NCBI GenBank assembly: GCA_903882875.1
Contig: CAIRYQ010000082.1
Span: 1 to 47,940 of the forward strand
Length of the DNA: 47,940 nt
Origin: an uncultured Spartobacteria bacterium
GTDB lineage: Bacteria > Verrucomicrobiota > Verrucomicrobiia > Chthoniobacterales > Chthoniobacteraceae
Reading direction: 5' to 3'
Part shown: positions 7,901 to 15,257 of the stretch, piece after piece
Position numbering within the stretch: the stretch's first letter is position 1
Layout of the letters: each line of letters starts with the position of its first letter
Position numbers and translations under genes: made by a program
Notes under the pieces: generated by a model
What the model saw: the letters and a program-made list of their open reading frames with translations, nothing else
Database searches by the model: none
What the model was told of the DNA's origin: nothing

Positions 7901-10138
7901 TTCAGCCGCATCGCCACGGGGAATTGGGACGGCGTGATCGTGACGCATTCCAGTTTCGAGAAAATTCCGCTCTCGGTCGAAACGAAACGGGAGTTCATCG
8001 AGGATCAGATTCATGAAATCAAACAGGCCATCCGCGAGCAGCGCAGCGAGCGCGGGACTCGGCTCGTGAAGGAATTGGAGCGGATTGAAAAGCGGCTCAC
8101 TGCGAAGCTCGAAGGACTGTCCGCCGAGCACAAAAAGGACAACACACTGACCTTTGAGGAACTCGGCATTGATCGCCTTTTCATTGATGAGGCGCACAAG
8201 TTCAAAAACCTTTTCTACGTCACGAAGATGACGCGGGTGGCGGGTCTCCCGCAGACGGCTTCCGAGCGCGCCTTCGACATGTTTTTGAAGGTGCAGCACA
8301 TCCAGTCGCGCAACAAAGGCGGTGGCGTGGTCTTCGCCACCGGCACGCCGATTTCCAACACGATGGCGGAGATGTTCACGATGCAACGCTATTTGCAAAT
8401 GGCCGCGCTGCGCCGCAATCAGCTCCAGCACTTCGATTCTTGGGCGGGCACTTTCGGAGAAACCGTGACCTCGATGGAACTCAGCCCGGACGGCAGCGGC
8501 TACCGGTTGCGCAGTCGCTTCGCGCGTTTCGTCAACGTACCGGAGCTGATGCAGCAGTTCCGCCAGATCGCCGATGTGCAGACGGCGGAGATGCTGAAAT
8601 TACCAGTGCCGAAACTGGATCAGGGCAGACCTGTCACCGTCAGCGCGCCGACGAGTCCTGAGTTGAAAAAATACGTGGAGCATCTCATCAAGCGCGTGGA
8701 AGCGATCAAGAATGGCGACGTGGAGCCGTCGGAGGACAACATGCTCAACGTCACCACGGACGGGCGCAAAGCCGCGCTTGATCTTCGGCTCGTGCTGCCG
8801 CGCGTGCGGGACAACCCGGATTCCAAGACCAATCAGGCCGTCGAGAAAATTCACCAAATCTGGCTCGATTCTGCGGAGACGAAAGGTACGCAGCTCGTCT
8901 TCTGCGATCTCTCCACGCCAAAGGCCGGCGGTAAGGGATTTTCGGTCTATGATGACGTGCGCGAAAAACTCATCGCCCGCGGGGTTGTCGCCGACCAAAT
9001 CGCCTTCATCCAGGACTTCGACGACGACACCAGCAAAGCCTCGCTGTTCAAAGCCGTGCGCGAAGGCAAGGTGCGCGTGCTGCTCGGGAGCACCGCGAAA
9101 ATGGGGGAGGGAACCAACGTGCAGAAGCGGCTCGTCGCTTTGCATCACCTTGATGCGCCGTGGCGTCCGGCGGACATAGAGCAGCGCGAAGGCCGGATTC
9201 TCCGGCAGGGCAACGAGAACGAAACCGTGAAGATTTTCCGCTACGTCACCGAGGGCAGCTTCGACGCGTACATGTGGCAGACGCTCGAAACGAAATGCCG
9301 TTTCATCGCGCAGGTGATGAACGGCGACGCGACCGTGCGCCGCGCCGAGGATGTGGACTCTGCCGCGCTGACGTATGCCGAAGTGAAGGCCATTGCGTCA
9401 GGCAATCCGCTCGTCATCGAGAAAGCCCAGGTGGACGCCGAAGTGATGCGGCTCACGCGCTTGAAGAAGCAGCACGCCGAAAGCCTCTACCAGATGCGTT
9501 CCCGCATCCGAAGCCTGACGGGCAGCGTGGAAAGCTGCGAACGCGACATCGCCAATCTTCGTGAGGATTTGCGCACTCATAAGAGTACCCGAGGGGATGA
9601 CTTTTCGATGACCGTGCAAAAGGACACCTTCACCGATCGCGTGAAAGCCGGTCGCGCTCTCGTCTTCCTCGCCGCTGCGATGAAACCGTTTCAATCCACA
9701 AAGGCCATCGGTGAGATCGGCGGTTTTCCCGTTTCGCTCCACCGCTTCGACGAGCGGGCCAATCTCATCATCCACGGGAAAAGCGAATACAAGGCCAACG
9801 TGAGCGACAGCCCGGCGGGCACCATCGCATCCGTCGAGCACGCGCTGGAGAGCATGGCAGATCGTCTCCGGGAGCGTGAAGCCAACATTCAGCAGTATCG
9901 CAAGCAGGGCGAAGACCTCACCAAGCAACTGGATCATCCGTTCGAGCACGAGGAGAAGCTGGCGGTCGCTACAACGCGGCAGCAGGAGATCGTGACCGCC
10001 CTCGACATCACCAAGAACCAAGCCTCGGCAAAAGTTACCGACGCTCCAGAGGAGAACGGCGAAGCCATCGAGGAAAAGCCCGATCAAGTGAATGCCGGAA
10101 AAATCGCCTGGAAGAAAACGCGACCTGTGACGGTATGA
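4967..10138 (+). CDS. N6-adenine DNA methylase/superfamily 2 helicase fusion (N12-class, DarB-like)
   Basis: The very large cytoplasmic protein (up to 1,723 residues) first shows a methyltransferase domain: the SAM-binding region LEPALGVGH near residue 244 and a variant catalytic motif, NVPF at 310-313, in place of the usual NPPY. A superfamily 2 helicase follows, with Walker A GAGKT at 914-918, Walker B DEAH at 1074-1077 and motif VI QREGRILRQGN at 1406-1416, then a coiled-coil C-terminus. This combination is typical of N12-class adenine-specific methylases (COG4646) on conjugative elements and phages, including DarB of phage P1, which protects incoming DNA from restriction. The start is uncertain: between 5055 and 5330 this frame reads as Gly/Ala/Asp-rich sequence because another gene is coded there out of frame, and recognisable conservation begins only near NYRIRAEDALGDG (about 5338). 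A GTG at 5270 is an alternative start; the ATG at 4967 adds a QLNLF peptide. Confidence 0.85.
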   Translation: MLKRNGTSTVQPQQQLNLFDFLPFKKDTTDEHQIPTDRLRPHGETPLDGVLPANGERAGGEGHADGSDLRGTGNDLGRNGGSHAEVGDGAEADAAAGARSGVGDDPGEIYSPSSGREPDPLNTGNYRIRAEDALGDGSLKQKCRDNFEVIELVRKLDAENRAATDDERRVLVKYVGWGGIPQVFAWHESSGWDAERERLKSLLTESEYEAARASTLNAHYTAPVVVTAMYEAVQRLGFTHGRVLEPALGVGHFFGLMPEEMSARSRLTGVEVDPLTANIARKLYPDADIRSQGFETAALVENSFDLAISNVPFGDYKLHDPQLNERNFLVHDYFFAKGIQKVRAGGLMVFISSKGTLDKANSHLRDYLHERADFIGAIRLPNTAFKQNANTEVTTDIVFFRKLAEGERATGPAWLNLAEHVSADGTAFQVNEYFAANPHMMLGTMAEDGKMYRGNEAALIPDGRELVDALREAVAALPQGIYRALEQTNASRAAARVEILAPDFVKENAFVLHEGVIMVRDGPALTPVEGLADETARRIRGLIKLRDAVRQTLRTQLENWSDDAVLDARRQLNSRYDHFVSRFGPVNDSANRRAFRSDPDAPLLCSLEDYNDETKKAVKMAIFRERTIHQPKTALLAETPQDALVLTLNEMGRVDLGRMEMLFRKPPEEFLPELKGLIYRNPQTELWETDDEYLSGDVRVKLENARAAAAANPVYQENVTALEAVQPMDLTPSEIEARLGAVWIPPADVEAFAKALLGAEGISVSHVAAVGTWFIKADYNARSTVANTTEWGTTRYSAVELIQDALNLKTPTVYDTDPKTDAPVVNAQQTEGARDKMEKIKERFRSWIWEDDARRERLCRKYNDDFNSVRLRVFNGSHLTLPSSSQQIILRPHQKNGVWRIVQSDNTLLAHAVGAGKTYTMVAAGIELKRLGLASKPMFVVPNHMLGQFSAELLMLYPTANILVAGKEDFAAAKRARLFSRIATGNWDGVIVTHSSFEKIPLSVETKREFIEDQIHEIKQAIREQRSERGTRLVKELERIEKRLTAKLEGLSAEHKKDNTLTFEELGIDRLFIDEAHKFKNLFYVTKMTRVAGLPQTASERAFDMFLKVQHIQSRNKGGGVVFATGTPISNTMAEMFTMQRYLQMAALRRNQLQHFDSWAGTFGETVTSMELSPDGSGYRLRSRFARFVNVPELMQQFRQIADVQTAEMLKLPVPKLDQGRPVTVSAPTSPELKKYVEHLIKRVEAIKNGDVEPSEDNMLNVTTDGRKAALDLRLVLPRVRDNPDSKTNQAVEKIHQIWLDSAETKGTQLVFCDLSTPKAGGKGFSVYDDVREKLIARGVVADQIAFIQDFDDDTSKASLFKAVREGKVRVLLGSTAKMGEGTNVQKRLVALHHLDAPWRPADIEQREGRILRQGNENETVKIFRYVTEGSFDAYMWQTLETKCRFIAQVMNGDATVRRAEDVDSAALTYAEVKAIASGNPLVIEKAQVDAEVMRLTRLKKQHAESLYQMRSRIRSLTGSVESCERDIANLREDLRTHKSTRGDDFSMTVQKDTFTDRVKAGRALVFLAAAMKPFQSTKAIGEIGGFPVSLHRFDERANLIIHGKSEYKANVSDSPAGTIASVEHALESMADRLREREANIQQYRKQGEDLTKQLDHPFEHEEKLAVATTRQQEIVTALDITKNQASAKVTDAPEENGEAIEEKPDQVNAGKIAWKKTRPVTV
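5055..5330 (+). CDS. TnpV-like small protein nested in the helicase frame
   Basis: The 91-residue protein resembles the small TnpV-type proteins of mobile elements: an N-terminal PLTGYGLMAKRHW motif, then E-F-C-P-Q-M and amphipathic helices, ending with YILLPAEESL. The frame has the high third-position GC of this genome, whereas the overlapping helicase frame does not, so this is the genuine coding frame of the interval. A good ribosome-binding site, GAAGGA, lies nine bases before the ATG. It lies wholly inside the nominal helicase reading frame and stops where helicase conservation begins, so the two genes may be translationally coupled. The function of TnpV is unknown. The family match is by eye and modest. 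Confidence 0.6.
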   Translation: MSTKYPLTGYGLMAKRHWTEFCPQMVSELEAKGTLMEAIYEAQETTLDEMEALTRKLETEQKLTPQQAHDQAWEMIREKYILLPAEESLTL

Positions 10139-10187
10139 GTGCGGGCTACGCTAGTCGCCTTGCGTGAATTGAAGCTGACTTTGGAGT

Positions 10188-10239
10188 GGAGAGGTCTCTC
10201 CCCTCGTCCGAGCCGCAGCGTCTCGGACAGACCCCTCTC
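10188..10239. repeat. Nested inverted repeat (two-stem hairpin)
   Basis: An inner perfect seven-base stem, GTCCGAG (10206-10212) with CTCGGAC (10222-10228), sits inside an outer nine-base stem, GAGAGGTCT (10189-10197) with AGACCCCTCTC (10229-10239), which needs one two-base bulge. The left arm can alternatively fold on itself (GGAGAG/CTCTCC, 10188-10201). No T-run follows, so it is not a standard terminator. Confidence 0.55.
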
Positions 10240-10441
10240 AGCGGCACCCAGTTTCCGCAACGCCTCCTGATGCGGCTGCGCCGTGGAAGACTGCGCCTCG
10301 TCCGGCTGTCGCACGGTCGAGCCGCAGACTCCCCGTTGTGTGGACTCGATGAACTGCGCCGTCCTCACTGCGCTCCCGGCCTTCCGCTTCGTTACGGGCG
10401 GTGCAGATCATCCGACGATCCTCCGGGCCGCTCCCGCCTTT

Positions 10442-10476
10442 CACGAAGCGCGCCAGAGGAACTGTCACGCTTCGTG
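10442..10476. repeat. Perfect nine-base inverted repeat
   Basis: CACGAAGCG (10442-10450) is the exact reverse complement of CGCTTCGTG (10468-10476), with a 17-base loop. It is the second of three inverted repeats clustered within 101 bases. Confidence 0.55.
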
Positions 10477-10479
10477 CGA

Positions 10480-10498
10480 ACTTCCGCCCGGCGGAAGT
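10480..10498. repeat. Perfect 19-base palindromic hairpin
   Basis: ACTTCCGCC and GGCGGAAGT flank a single central C, forming a palindrome only three bases after the preceding inverted repeat. It could be a protein-binding site or part of a larger cruciform with its neighbours. Confidence 0.55.
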
Positions 10499-10515
10499 AA
10501 GTTGAACCTTTGCTC

Positions 10516-10542
10516 AGCCTCCGCGGGAACACCAGGGAGGCT
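10516..10542. repeat. Seven-base inverted repeat
   Basis: AGCCTCC (10516-10522) pairs with GGAGGCT (10536-10542) across a 13-base loop. It is the weakest of the four structures and could be chance at this GC content. Confidence 0.35.
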
Positions 10543-10806
10543 TCGCGTCGGCCAAGTTCGTTGGTGCCTCCTCGCTGGCGCTCGCCCCCGCTCAATCGGC
10601 GCGGGGCCTGGGAAGGAGAGAGAAAGGTGTTCCCTTGCTGCTCGGCGCGGTGCGCCTGCGCTGCGCCGGAGCGCATGATCGGCGGCATTTCCCGCTCCAA
10701 TGAAATATCCGAACCGAGGTGCGAGCCGTCTCAATCTTTTTCCGCCGTCGGATTTGGAAACATTCGCTGCTAAGAATCGGCGCTCGCCAAACCGTTCTTC
10801 CCCGAC

Positions 10807-11331
10807 ATGCGTTCTCCCGACGAACAACATCATCTCGCGCAGGTGCAGCGGCTTTTCCTCGACCACCAGTCGGCCCTGCGTGCCTACGTGCTGTCGATCG
10901 TGCGGGATTTCGCGCTCGCGCAGGATGTGGTGCAGGAGACGTTTCTCACGGTCACGCGGAAAGCCGGGGAATTCGATCTCGCCACCAATTTCCTGGCCTG
11001 GGCCTGTGCGATTGCGCGATTCGAGGCGCTCTCTGCGCTGCGGCGGGCGAACCGACCGGCGCTCCGTGAGGAGACGCTTGAGCTTTTGTCTGCGAGCGAG
11101 GCGGCGGTGGCACCCGATTATCGTGCGGACTGGCTGAGCAGATGCCTGGCACGGCTGACGCCGACGATTCAGCGGATGATGCGGCTGCGCTATGAGGATG
11201 CTCTGAAGCCTGGTGAAATCGCGAAGCTCCTCGGATGGACGCCAAATGCCGTCTGCGTGGCCACCTCGCGCGCGCGGACGGAACTGCGCAGGTGCATCGA
11301 AACCTTTCAACAACACGAAGCTCAATCATGA
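10807..11331 (+). CDS. ECF RNA polymerase sigma factor, cassette A
   Basis: The 174-residue protein contains sigma region 2 (about residues 15-80, with DVVQETFL and an aromatic NFLAWA stretch) and region 4 (about 115-165, with LRYEDALKPGEIAKLLGW as the helix-turn-helix). There is no region 3, as expected for extracytoplasmic-function sigma factors. The sequence style matches the Rhodopirellula/Verrucomicrobium ECF family (TIGR02989). Its stop overlaps the start of a membrane anti-sigma-like protein (ATGA), so the two should be made in balance. Unlike the other three sigma genes here, it has no GTAAC box upstream; the closest is GGAAAC. It probably drives transcription of the DUF1552/cytochrome genes downstream. 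Confidence 0.85.
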   Translation: MRSPDEQHHLAQVQRLFLDHQSALRAYVLSIVRDFALAQDVVQETFLTVTRKAGEFDLATNFLAWACAIARFEALSALRRANRPALREETLELLSASEAAVAPDYRADWLSRCLARLTPTIQRMMRLRYEDALKPGEIAKLLGWTPNAVCVATSRARTELRRCIETFQQHEAQS

Positions 11332-12323
11332 ACACGGAACGACTCGACCATTTGCTGCGCCAGTATTTCGACGGTGAAATGACGGGCGACGAAATCGCGG
11401 AGCTGGATGCCGCGCTCCACACACGGCCGGAGGTGCGAGAACGCTTCTGGAAGGAGGCGCATGTTCACGGGGCGCTGCGCGAGTGGGGCCTCGAAAGTCT
11501 CGGCAAGATGGAACTCCGTGCACTGCCGTCCCCTGCCCAGGCAATTCGCGGCCATCGCGAAAGGTCACGGTGGCTGTCATGGCGACCGCTGGCGGCAGCC
11601 GCTGCCGGAGTCGTGTTCGGCCTGTTCTGCGCGTCGGTGGCGTGGGCGGTTGCGTCGCCGCGGGCGATGGCGACGGCTTCGCGGTTGTTTGCGCTGGTGG
11701 ATGGGAGTTTTGAAAAGCAGAGCGGACGCTTGCCTTCGGGTTTTCCAGCGCAGTTCGGAGTCTGGAGCGGCGATGAATCGGATGTTGTCGAGAAGCCCTC
11801 GGTGGAGGCCATGGACGGGAAGCGGGCGCTCCGCTTTGTTCGTGCGGAACGGGAACCGGCGCTCCCAAACTACGGCGCAGCTTCGTGTGATGTTTATCAG
11901 TGCGTGGATTTGCGGTCGCTCAAGGCGGATATGACGCCGGGTGAAGCGACGCTGGAGTTGTCCGTGCAATTCCTCGATGCACGGGACGTGAAGGACGAGC
12001 CGGTGAAATTCATCGGCAGGTTGTATGTGTTTTCCGGTTCGCCGGAGTCGCTTCCGGCGGAATGGCCGCTGACGCAGAAGGAGGCGCTGGCGTCGGGTTC
12101 AGGCGCATGCGACAGCACCGGCGGCGCGCCGCGCTCCTGGTGCAACGTCACGACCAAAGTGCTGCTGCCACCGCAGGCAGATTTCGCAGTGGTGCATCTG
12201 GTGGCGCACAAGCCGAAGAATGCTGCCAACACCACGGCCACCTTTGGCGAGCAGTTCGCCGACGATGTGCGGCTGACATTGAAGACTCAGCCGAAATTGC
12301 CGGTGCGCAGCACCTCGCGCTGA
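11328..12323 (+). CDS. Membrane anti-sigma-like sensor with carbohydrate-binding-type ectodomain, cassette A
   Basis: The 331-residue single-pass protein has a cytoplasmic helical domain (residues 1-75, starting ERLDHLLRQYFDGEMT), a transmembrane helix (about 88-107) containing WRPL and a cysteine at 101, and a C-terminal exported domain. The ectodomain begins with a GSFE...GFP...WSGDES stretch (W146). It ends with a tryptophan-led strand, an LPP turn and FADDVRLTL, the pattern of CBM4/9-type and galactose-binding-like beta-sandwiches. Position directly after an ECF gene with ATGA overlap implies that it holds the sigma factor at the membrane until an outside signal is sensed, as FecR or RsgI do. 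The sensing role is inferred, as is the carbohydrate ligand. I chose the ATG at 11328 because longer in-frame starts overlap the sigma gene by nearly 100 bases. Confidence 0.65.
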   Translation: MNTERLDHLLRQYFDGEMTGDEIAELDAALHTRPEVRERFWKEAHVHGALREWGLESLGKMELRALPSPAQAIRGHRERSRWLSWRPLAAAAAGVVFGLFCASVAWAVASPRAMATASRLFALVDGSFEKQSGRLPSGFPAQFGVWSGDESDVVEKPSVEAMDGKRALRFVRAEREPALPNYGAASCDVYQCVDLRSLKADMTPGEATLELSVQFLDARDVKDEPVKFIGRLYVFSGSPESLPAEWPLTQKEALASGSGACDSTGGAPRSWCNVTTKVLLPPQADFAVVHLVAHKPKNAANTTATFGEQFADDVRLTLKTQPKLPVRSTSR

Positions 12324-12332
12324 ATTTTCCAG

Positions 12333-13883
12333 ATGCGCGAAGCCCCTCCAAACCGCCGCATGAGCACACCGCCGGAAAGGCAGCGACCCGCGCGTGAATT
12401 CTCGGTCGCCGAAGCCGCGCGGCTTCTCGGTGCGAATCCGCGCTCGATCCGCGATTGGATTCAATGCGGGCGCTTCGCCGCGCGGCGTGAAGGGCGCAGG
12501 TATTTTTTGAGCGATGCGTTCGTCCGCTCGCTGAAGGCGCACGAGGAGCGCGTGCGGAAATGGCCGCGGCTCGTGGATGTGTCGCGGCGGTTCGGCATTC
12601 ACCGCAATCACGGCGCGTCGCTTTGCCGCGTGGCGGGATTTTCCATCGAGAAGGATCTCACGGACGACTGCCGCATCCCGCCCGAGGCCGAGGCCTGGCT
12701 CGCGGAGCGGATGAAGGCCGAGGCGGCGCGGCGCGACTGGGTGCCGCTCGTCGCGCTCGCGAAGCAGCTCGGCGTGCCGCGCAATGTGCTCGATGGTGGC
12801 ATCCGCAAGCACGGGCTCGCATTTGCAAAGGACTACACCCGGCAGGTCGTCGTCCCGCCTGCGACCGTCGAGTGGCTGTGCGGGTGGCGTCGCAAGCTCG
12901 ACGGCTACCGCTCGGAGGCGACGGAAGCAGGAGACCGCCGTCTGCATCCGATTCATGCGACGGCGGCGAAGGCCGCGGAGAAATTCGCGAAGCGCGGCGA
13001 CGATGCGCACGCGAAGAAGACGCAGGCGCTCATCCATCGCTACCGGTATTGGGCAAAAGAGGGGATGCCGGTGGCGCGCATGGATCGCCAGTTGTTCGTG
13101 GATGAAGCGACGCACGATGCGCTCGTGGACGACGTGAGCCCGATCGAGGCGAGCCGGCTCACGGGGATCAAAATCGGCCGGCTGAAACGATGGGCCGCGA
13201 AGGGAATCGTGCAGCAGACGAAGGTCGCGCCGACGCGGAGGTCGCTCTCATTTTCCAGCGTGCTCGCTGCAGCCGCCGCCTGCGTGAAGGAGGGCCGCAC
13301 CGTCCACGGCGTGCCCGTGCAGATGCTCCTGCCGTGGCCGGAACTGATCGGCCGCCTGTGTCCGCCAGGCGCTGTTTCGCTGGAGCGGATGCTGGAACTT
13401 TCCGCCGATGCGACGCCGCGGGACATCGGGGCGCTGGTCTCGGGCGCGGGTTTCGTGTCGCGCGCTGTCTGGAGAATTCTCGATGACTGGCTGCGCGCGC
13501 GCGAAGCCGGGCGGCTGCCGCCGAAGCCTCCGATGACGACGCAGCAGCACCGCGACGCGCTCACCCGCGCGCCGGAGCTGCCATTCCTGCTCGGCTGGTT
13601 CTCGGGCATCCGCGACGCGCACTTCGCCGCCGTGCTGCGCCCCGGACTGCGCAACCAGGTGAATGGCGACGAACTCACAGCGCTCTGCGGCCATCTCACC
13701 GCGGGCACTCCGGTGCGCGTATATGAACCCGAGCGCGCCTATCGCACGGGCGAGTTTCTCGTGGACTCGAATGGAGAAGACCTCGGCGCAGTCCGCGCGG
13801 CGCACCCGTCGCACATCGAAGTGGAATGGATGCGCCGCGGCGCGCTGAAGATGAGCCACCACGCAACGAACGGCCCCGGATGA
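12333..13883 (+). CDS. Multi-HTH DNA-binding protein with internal repeats, unknown family
   Basis: The 516-residue cytoplasmic protein opens with a MerR/excisionase-type helix-turn-helix (residues 23-60: FSVAEAARLLG, then SIRDWIQCGRF and a basic wing GRRYFL). Two tandem copies of a further unit follow at 77-126 and 136-185. Both run W-P-LV, then a helix ending in FGIHRN or LGVPRN, a G-F/L followed by KD-T, and a PP-W-L ending. A fourth helix-turn-helix-like segment (SPIEASRLTGIKIGRLKRWAAKG) lies near 270-300. The C-terminal half is unrecognised; its last part (about 460-505) looks beta-rich. It starts ten bases after the anti-sigma gene (an ATG at 12360 is an alternative) and precedes the DUF1552 gene, so it may be a second regulator of cassette A. 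I know no described family with this architecture. Confidence 0.6.
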   Translation: MREAPPNRRMSTPPERQRPAREFSVAEAARLLGANPRSIRDWIQCGRFAARREGRRYFLSDAFVRSLKAHEERVRKWPRLVDVSRRFGIHRNHGASLCRVAGFSIEKDLTDDCRIPPEAEAWLAERMKAEAARRDWVPLVALAKQLGVPRNVLDGGIRKHGLAFAKDYTRQVVVPPATVEWLCGWRRKLDGYRSEATEAGDRRLHPIHATAAKAAEKFAKRGDDAHAKKTQALIHRYRYWAKEGMPVARMDRQLFVDEATHDALVDDVSPIEASRLTGIKIGRLKRWAAKGIVQQTKVAPTRRSLSFSSVLAAAAACVKEGRTVHGVPVQMLLPWPELIGRLCPPGAVSLERMLELSADATPRDIGALVSGAGFVSRAVWRILDDWLRAREAGRLPPKPPMTTQQHRDALTRAPELPFLLGWFSGIRDAHFAAVLRPGLRNQVNGDELTALCGHLTAGTPVRVYEPERAYRTGEFLVDSNGEDLGAVRAAHPSHIEVEWMRRGALKMSHHATNGPG

Positions 13884-13954
13884 GCGGTGTCGCACCGCAT
13901 CCACGAGTCACCCACAGCCACTCACCCATTTCCCAAACTCACATCCCGACGAAC

Positions 13955-15247
13955 ATGAAACCAAACCTCACCCGCCGCCGTTTCCTCCGCAGCTCATCCG
14001 CCCTCATCGCGCTGCCCGTGCTGGAATCGCTAGGTTTCAAGGCGTTCGCCGCGCCTAAGCTCATCACGCCACCGAAGCGCATGATCTTCCTCGGCTTCGG
14101 CTGGGGGGTGACGAAAGAGACGTGGTTTCCGGACAAGACGAAGACGGGCGCAACCTGGGACTTGCCCGCGGGACTGAAGCCGCTCGCCCGGCATCAGAAG
14201 GACATCACGGTCGTCCAGAATCTCGCGAACCGATTCACGAACGAGGCGCATTGGGGCAGCACCTTCTGGCTCACGGGCGCGAACCGCTACGGCGAGCCGG
14301 GGCAGAGCTTTCACAACAGCGTGTCGGCTGATCAGATCGCGGCGGAGGCGTTCGGCAGGGACACTCGTTTCACTTCGTTGCAGCTCAGCTGCGAGAATGG
14401 CGAGGAGTCCGGGCACGGCCCTGGGCTCTCGCTGGCGTGGGATCGCCGGGGCAAGCCGGTGGCGGGGTTCAACAATCCCGTCGTCGCATTTCACCGGCTC
14501 TTCTCGGACGACACGACTCCGCTCGCGCAGCGGCAGGCGCTGCTCAAGCAGAAGCGCAGCGTGCTCGACACGGTGCTCGATGACGCGGGCAGCGTGGCGC
14601 GCGGCCTGGGCAAGGAGGACAGCGACAAGCTCGCGGAATATTTGCAAAGCATCCGCGACATCGAGGTGAGGCTTTCGAAGGACGAGCAATGGCTGGACAG
14701 ACCGAAGCCGCGTCCCGGCAACGATGTGATGGAGCCAAAGGGCGAGGTCGCGGGCTACGAGGAGATCAAACTCATGTATGCGCTGATGGCTGCCGCGATG
14801 CAGACGGATTCGACGCGCGTGGTGACGTATCGCCAGCCGGTGAGTTCACTGCTGAAGAGCCTCAAGATTCCGTTCTCGCCGCACAACATGAGCCACTACG
14901 GCCCCGGCCCGCGCATGGACGCGAGCCAGCTTCGCGATGCGAAGCAAAGCGAGTTGCTCGCGGGTTTCATTGACAGGCTGAAGGCCACGAAGGAGCCCGA
15001 CGGCAGCACGCTGTTTGACCATACCACGCTCGCCTACGGCAGCAACATCCAGAGCATTCACTATCTGGACAACTGCCCCACGCTCATCACCGGTGGCGGC
15101 TCCGGCGTGAAGCTCGGGCAGCATCTGGTCATGAGCGATCCGAAGACACCGCTGTGCAATCTGTGGCTCACGCTGCTGCGCGGGAACGGCCTCGATGTCG
15201 CGTCGCACGGCGACAGCACGGGGCTGATCAAGGAACTCGTCGCGTGA
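13955..15247 (+). CDS. Tat-exported DUF1552 (HXXSHH-type) protein 1
   Basis: The 430-residue protein begins with a twin-arginine signal (TRRRFLR at 6-12, then a hydrophobic stretch ending near FAA), so it is exported folded. It belongs to DUF1552, a PVC and myxobacterial family also named for an HxxSHH motif, seen here as HNMSHY at 310-315. The conserved early PPKRMIFLGFGWGV segment marks the same subtype as the second DUF1552 protein in this window. Biochemical function is unknown. Family members are nearly always encoded beside a PSD/PSCyt cytochrome, and here one starts ten bases after the stop. The start at 13955 puts the Tat motif at the N-terminus; the longer in-frame extension runs into the HTH gene. 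Confidence 0.85.
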   Translation: MKPNLTRRRFLRSSSALIALPVLESLGFKAFAAPKLITPPKRMIFLGFGWGVTKETWFPDKTKTGATWDLPAGLKPLARHQKDITVVQNLANRFTNEAHWGSTFWLTGANRYGEPGQSFHNSVSADQIAAEAFGRDTRFTSLQLSCENGEESGHGPGLSLAWDRRGKPVAGFNNPVVAFHRLFSDDTTPLAQRQALLKQKRSVLDTVLDDAGSVARGLGKEDSDKLAEYLQSIRDIEVRLSKDEQWLDRPKPRPGNDVMEPKGEVAGYEEIKLMYALMAAAMQTDSTRVVTYRQPVSSLLKSLKIPFSPHNMSHYGPGPRMDASQLRDAKQSELLAGFIDRLKATKEPDGSTLFDHTTLAYGSNIQSIHYLDNCPTLITGGGSGVKLGQHLVMSDPKTPLCNLWLTLLRGNGLDVASHGDSTGLIKELVA

Positions 15248-15257
15248 GCATCGGAGC

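Larger units (their letters stand above)
10139..10806. other. Noncoding, inverted-repeat-rich boundary region
   Basis: No credible gene is visible in these 668 bases; the open frames have odd Arg/Ser/Pro-rich composition and no starts with ribosome-binding sites. The region holds at least four inverted repeats (listed separately) between 10188 and 10542. It separates the conjugative-element genes from the sigma-factor clusters and could hold an element end, a transfer origin or structured RNA. No direct repeat marking an attachment site was found by eye. Confidence 0.5.

Noticed and set aside
8712-9179. Alternative-frame plus-strand ORF inside the helicase gene
   Set aside because: It overlaps the clearly conserved helicase C-terminal region and has Arg/Ser-rich shadow composition.
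10186-10678. Overlapping open frames in the noncoding boundary (104 and 131 codons)
   Set aside because: Composition is Arg/Ser/Pro-rich with no ribosome-binding site or similarity to known proteins, and they run through the inverted repeats.
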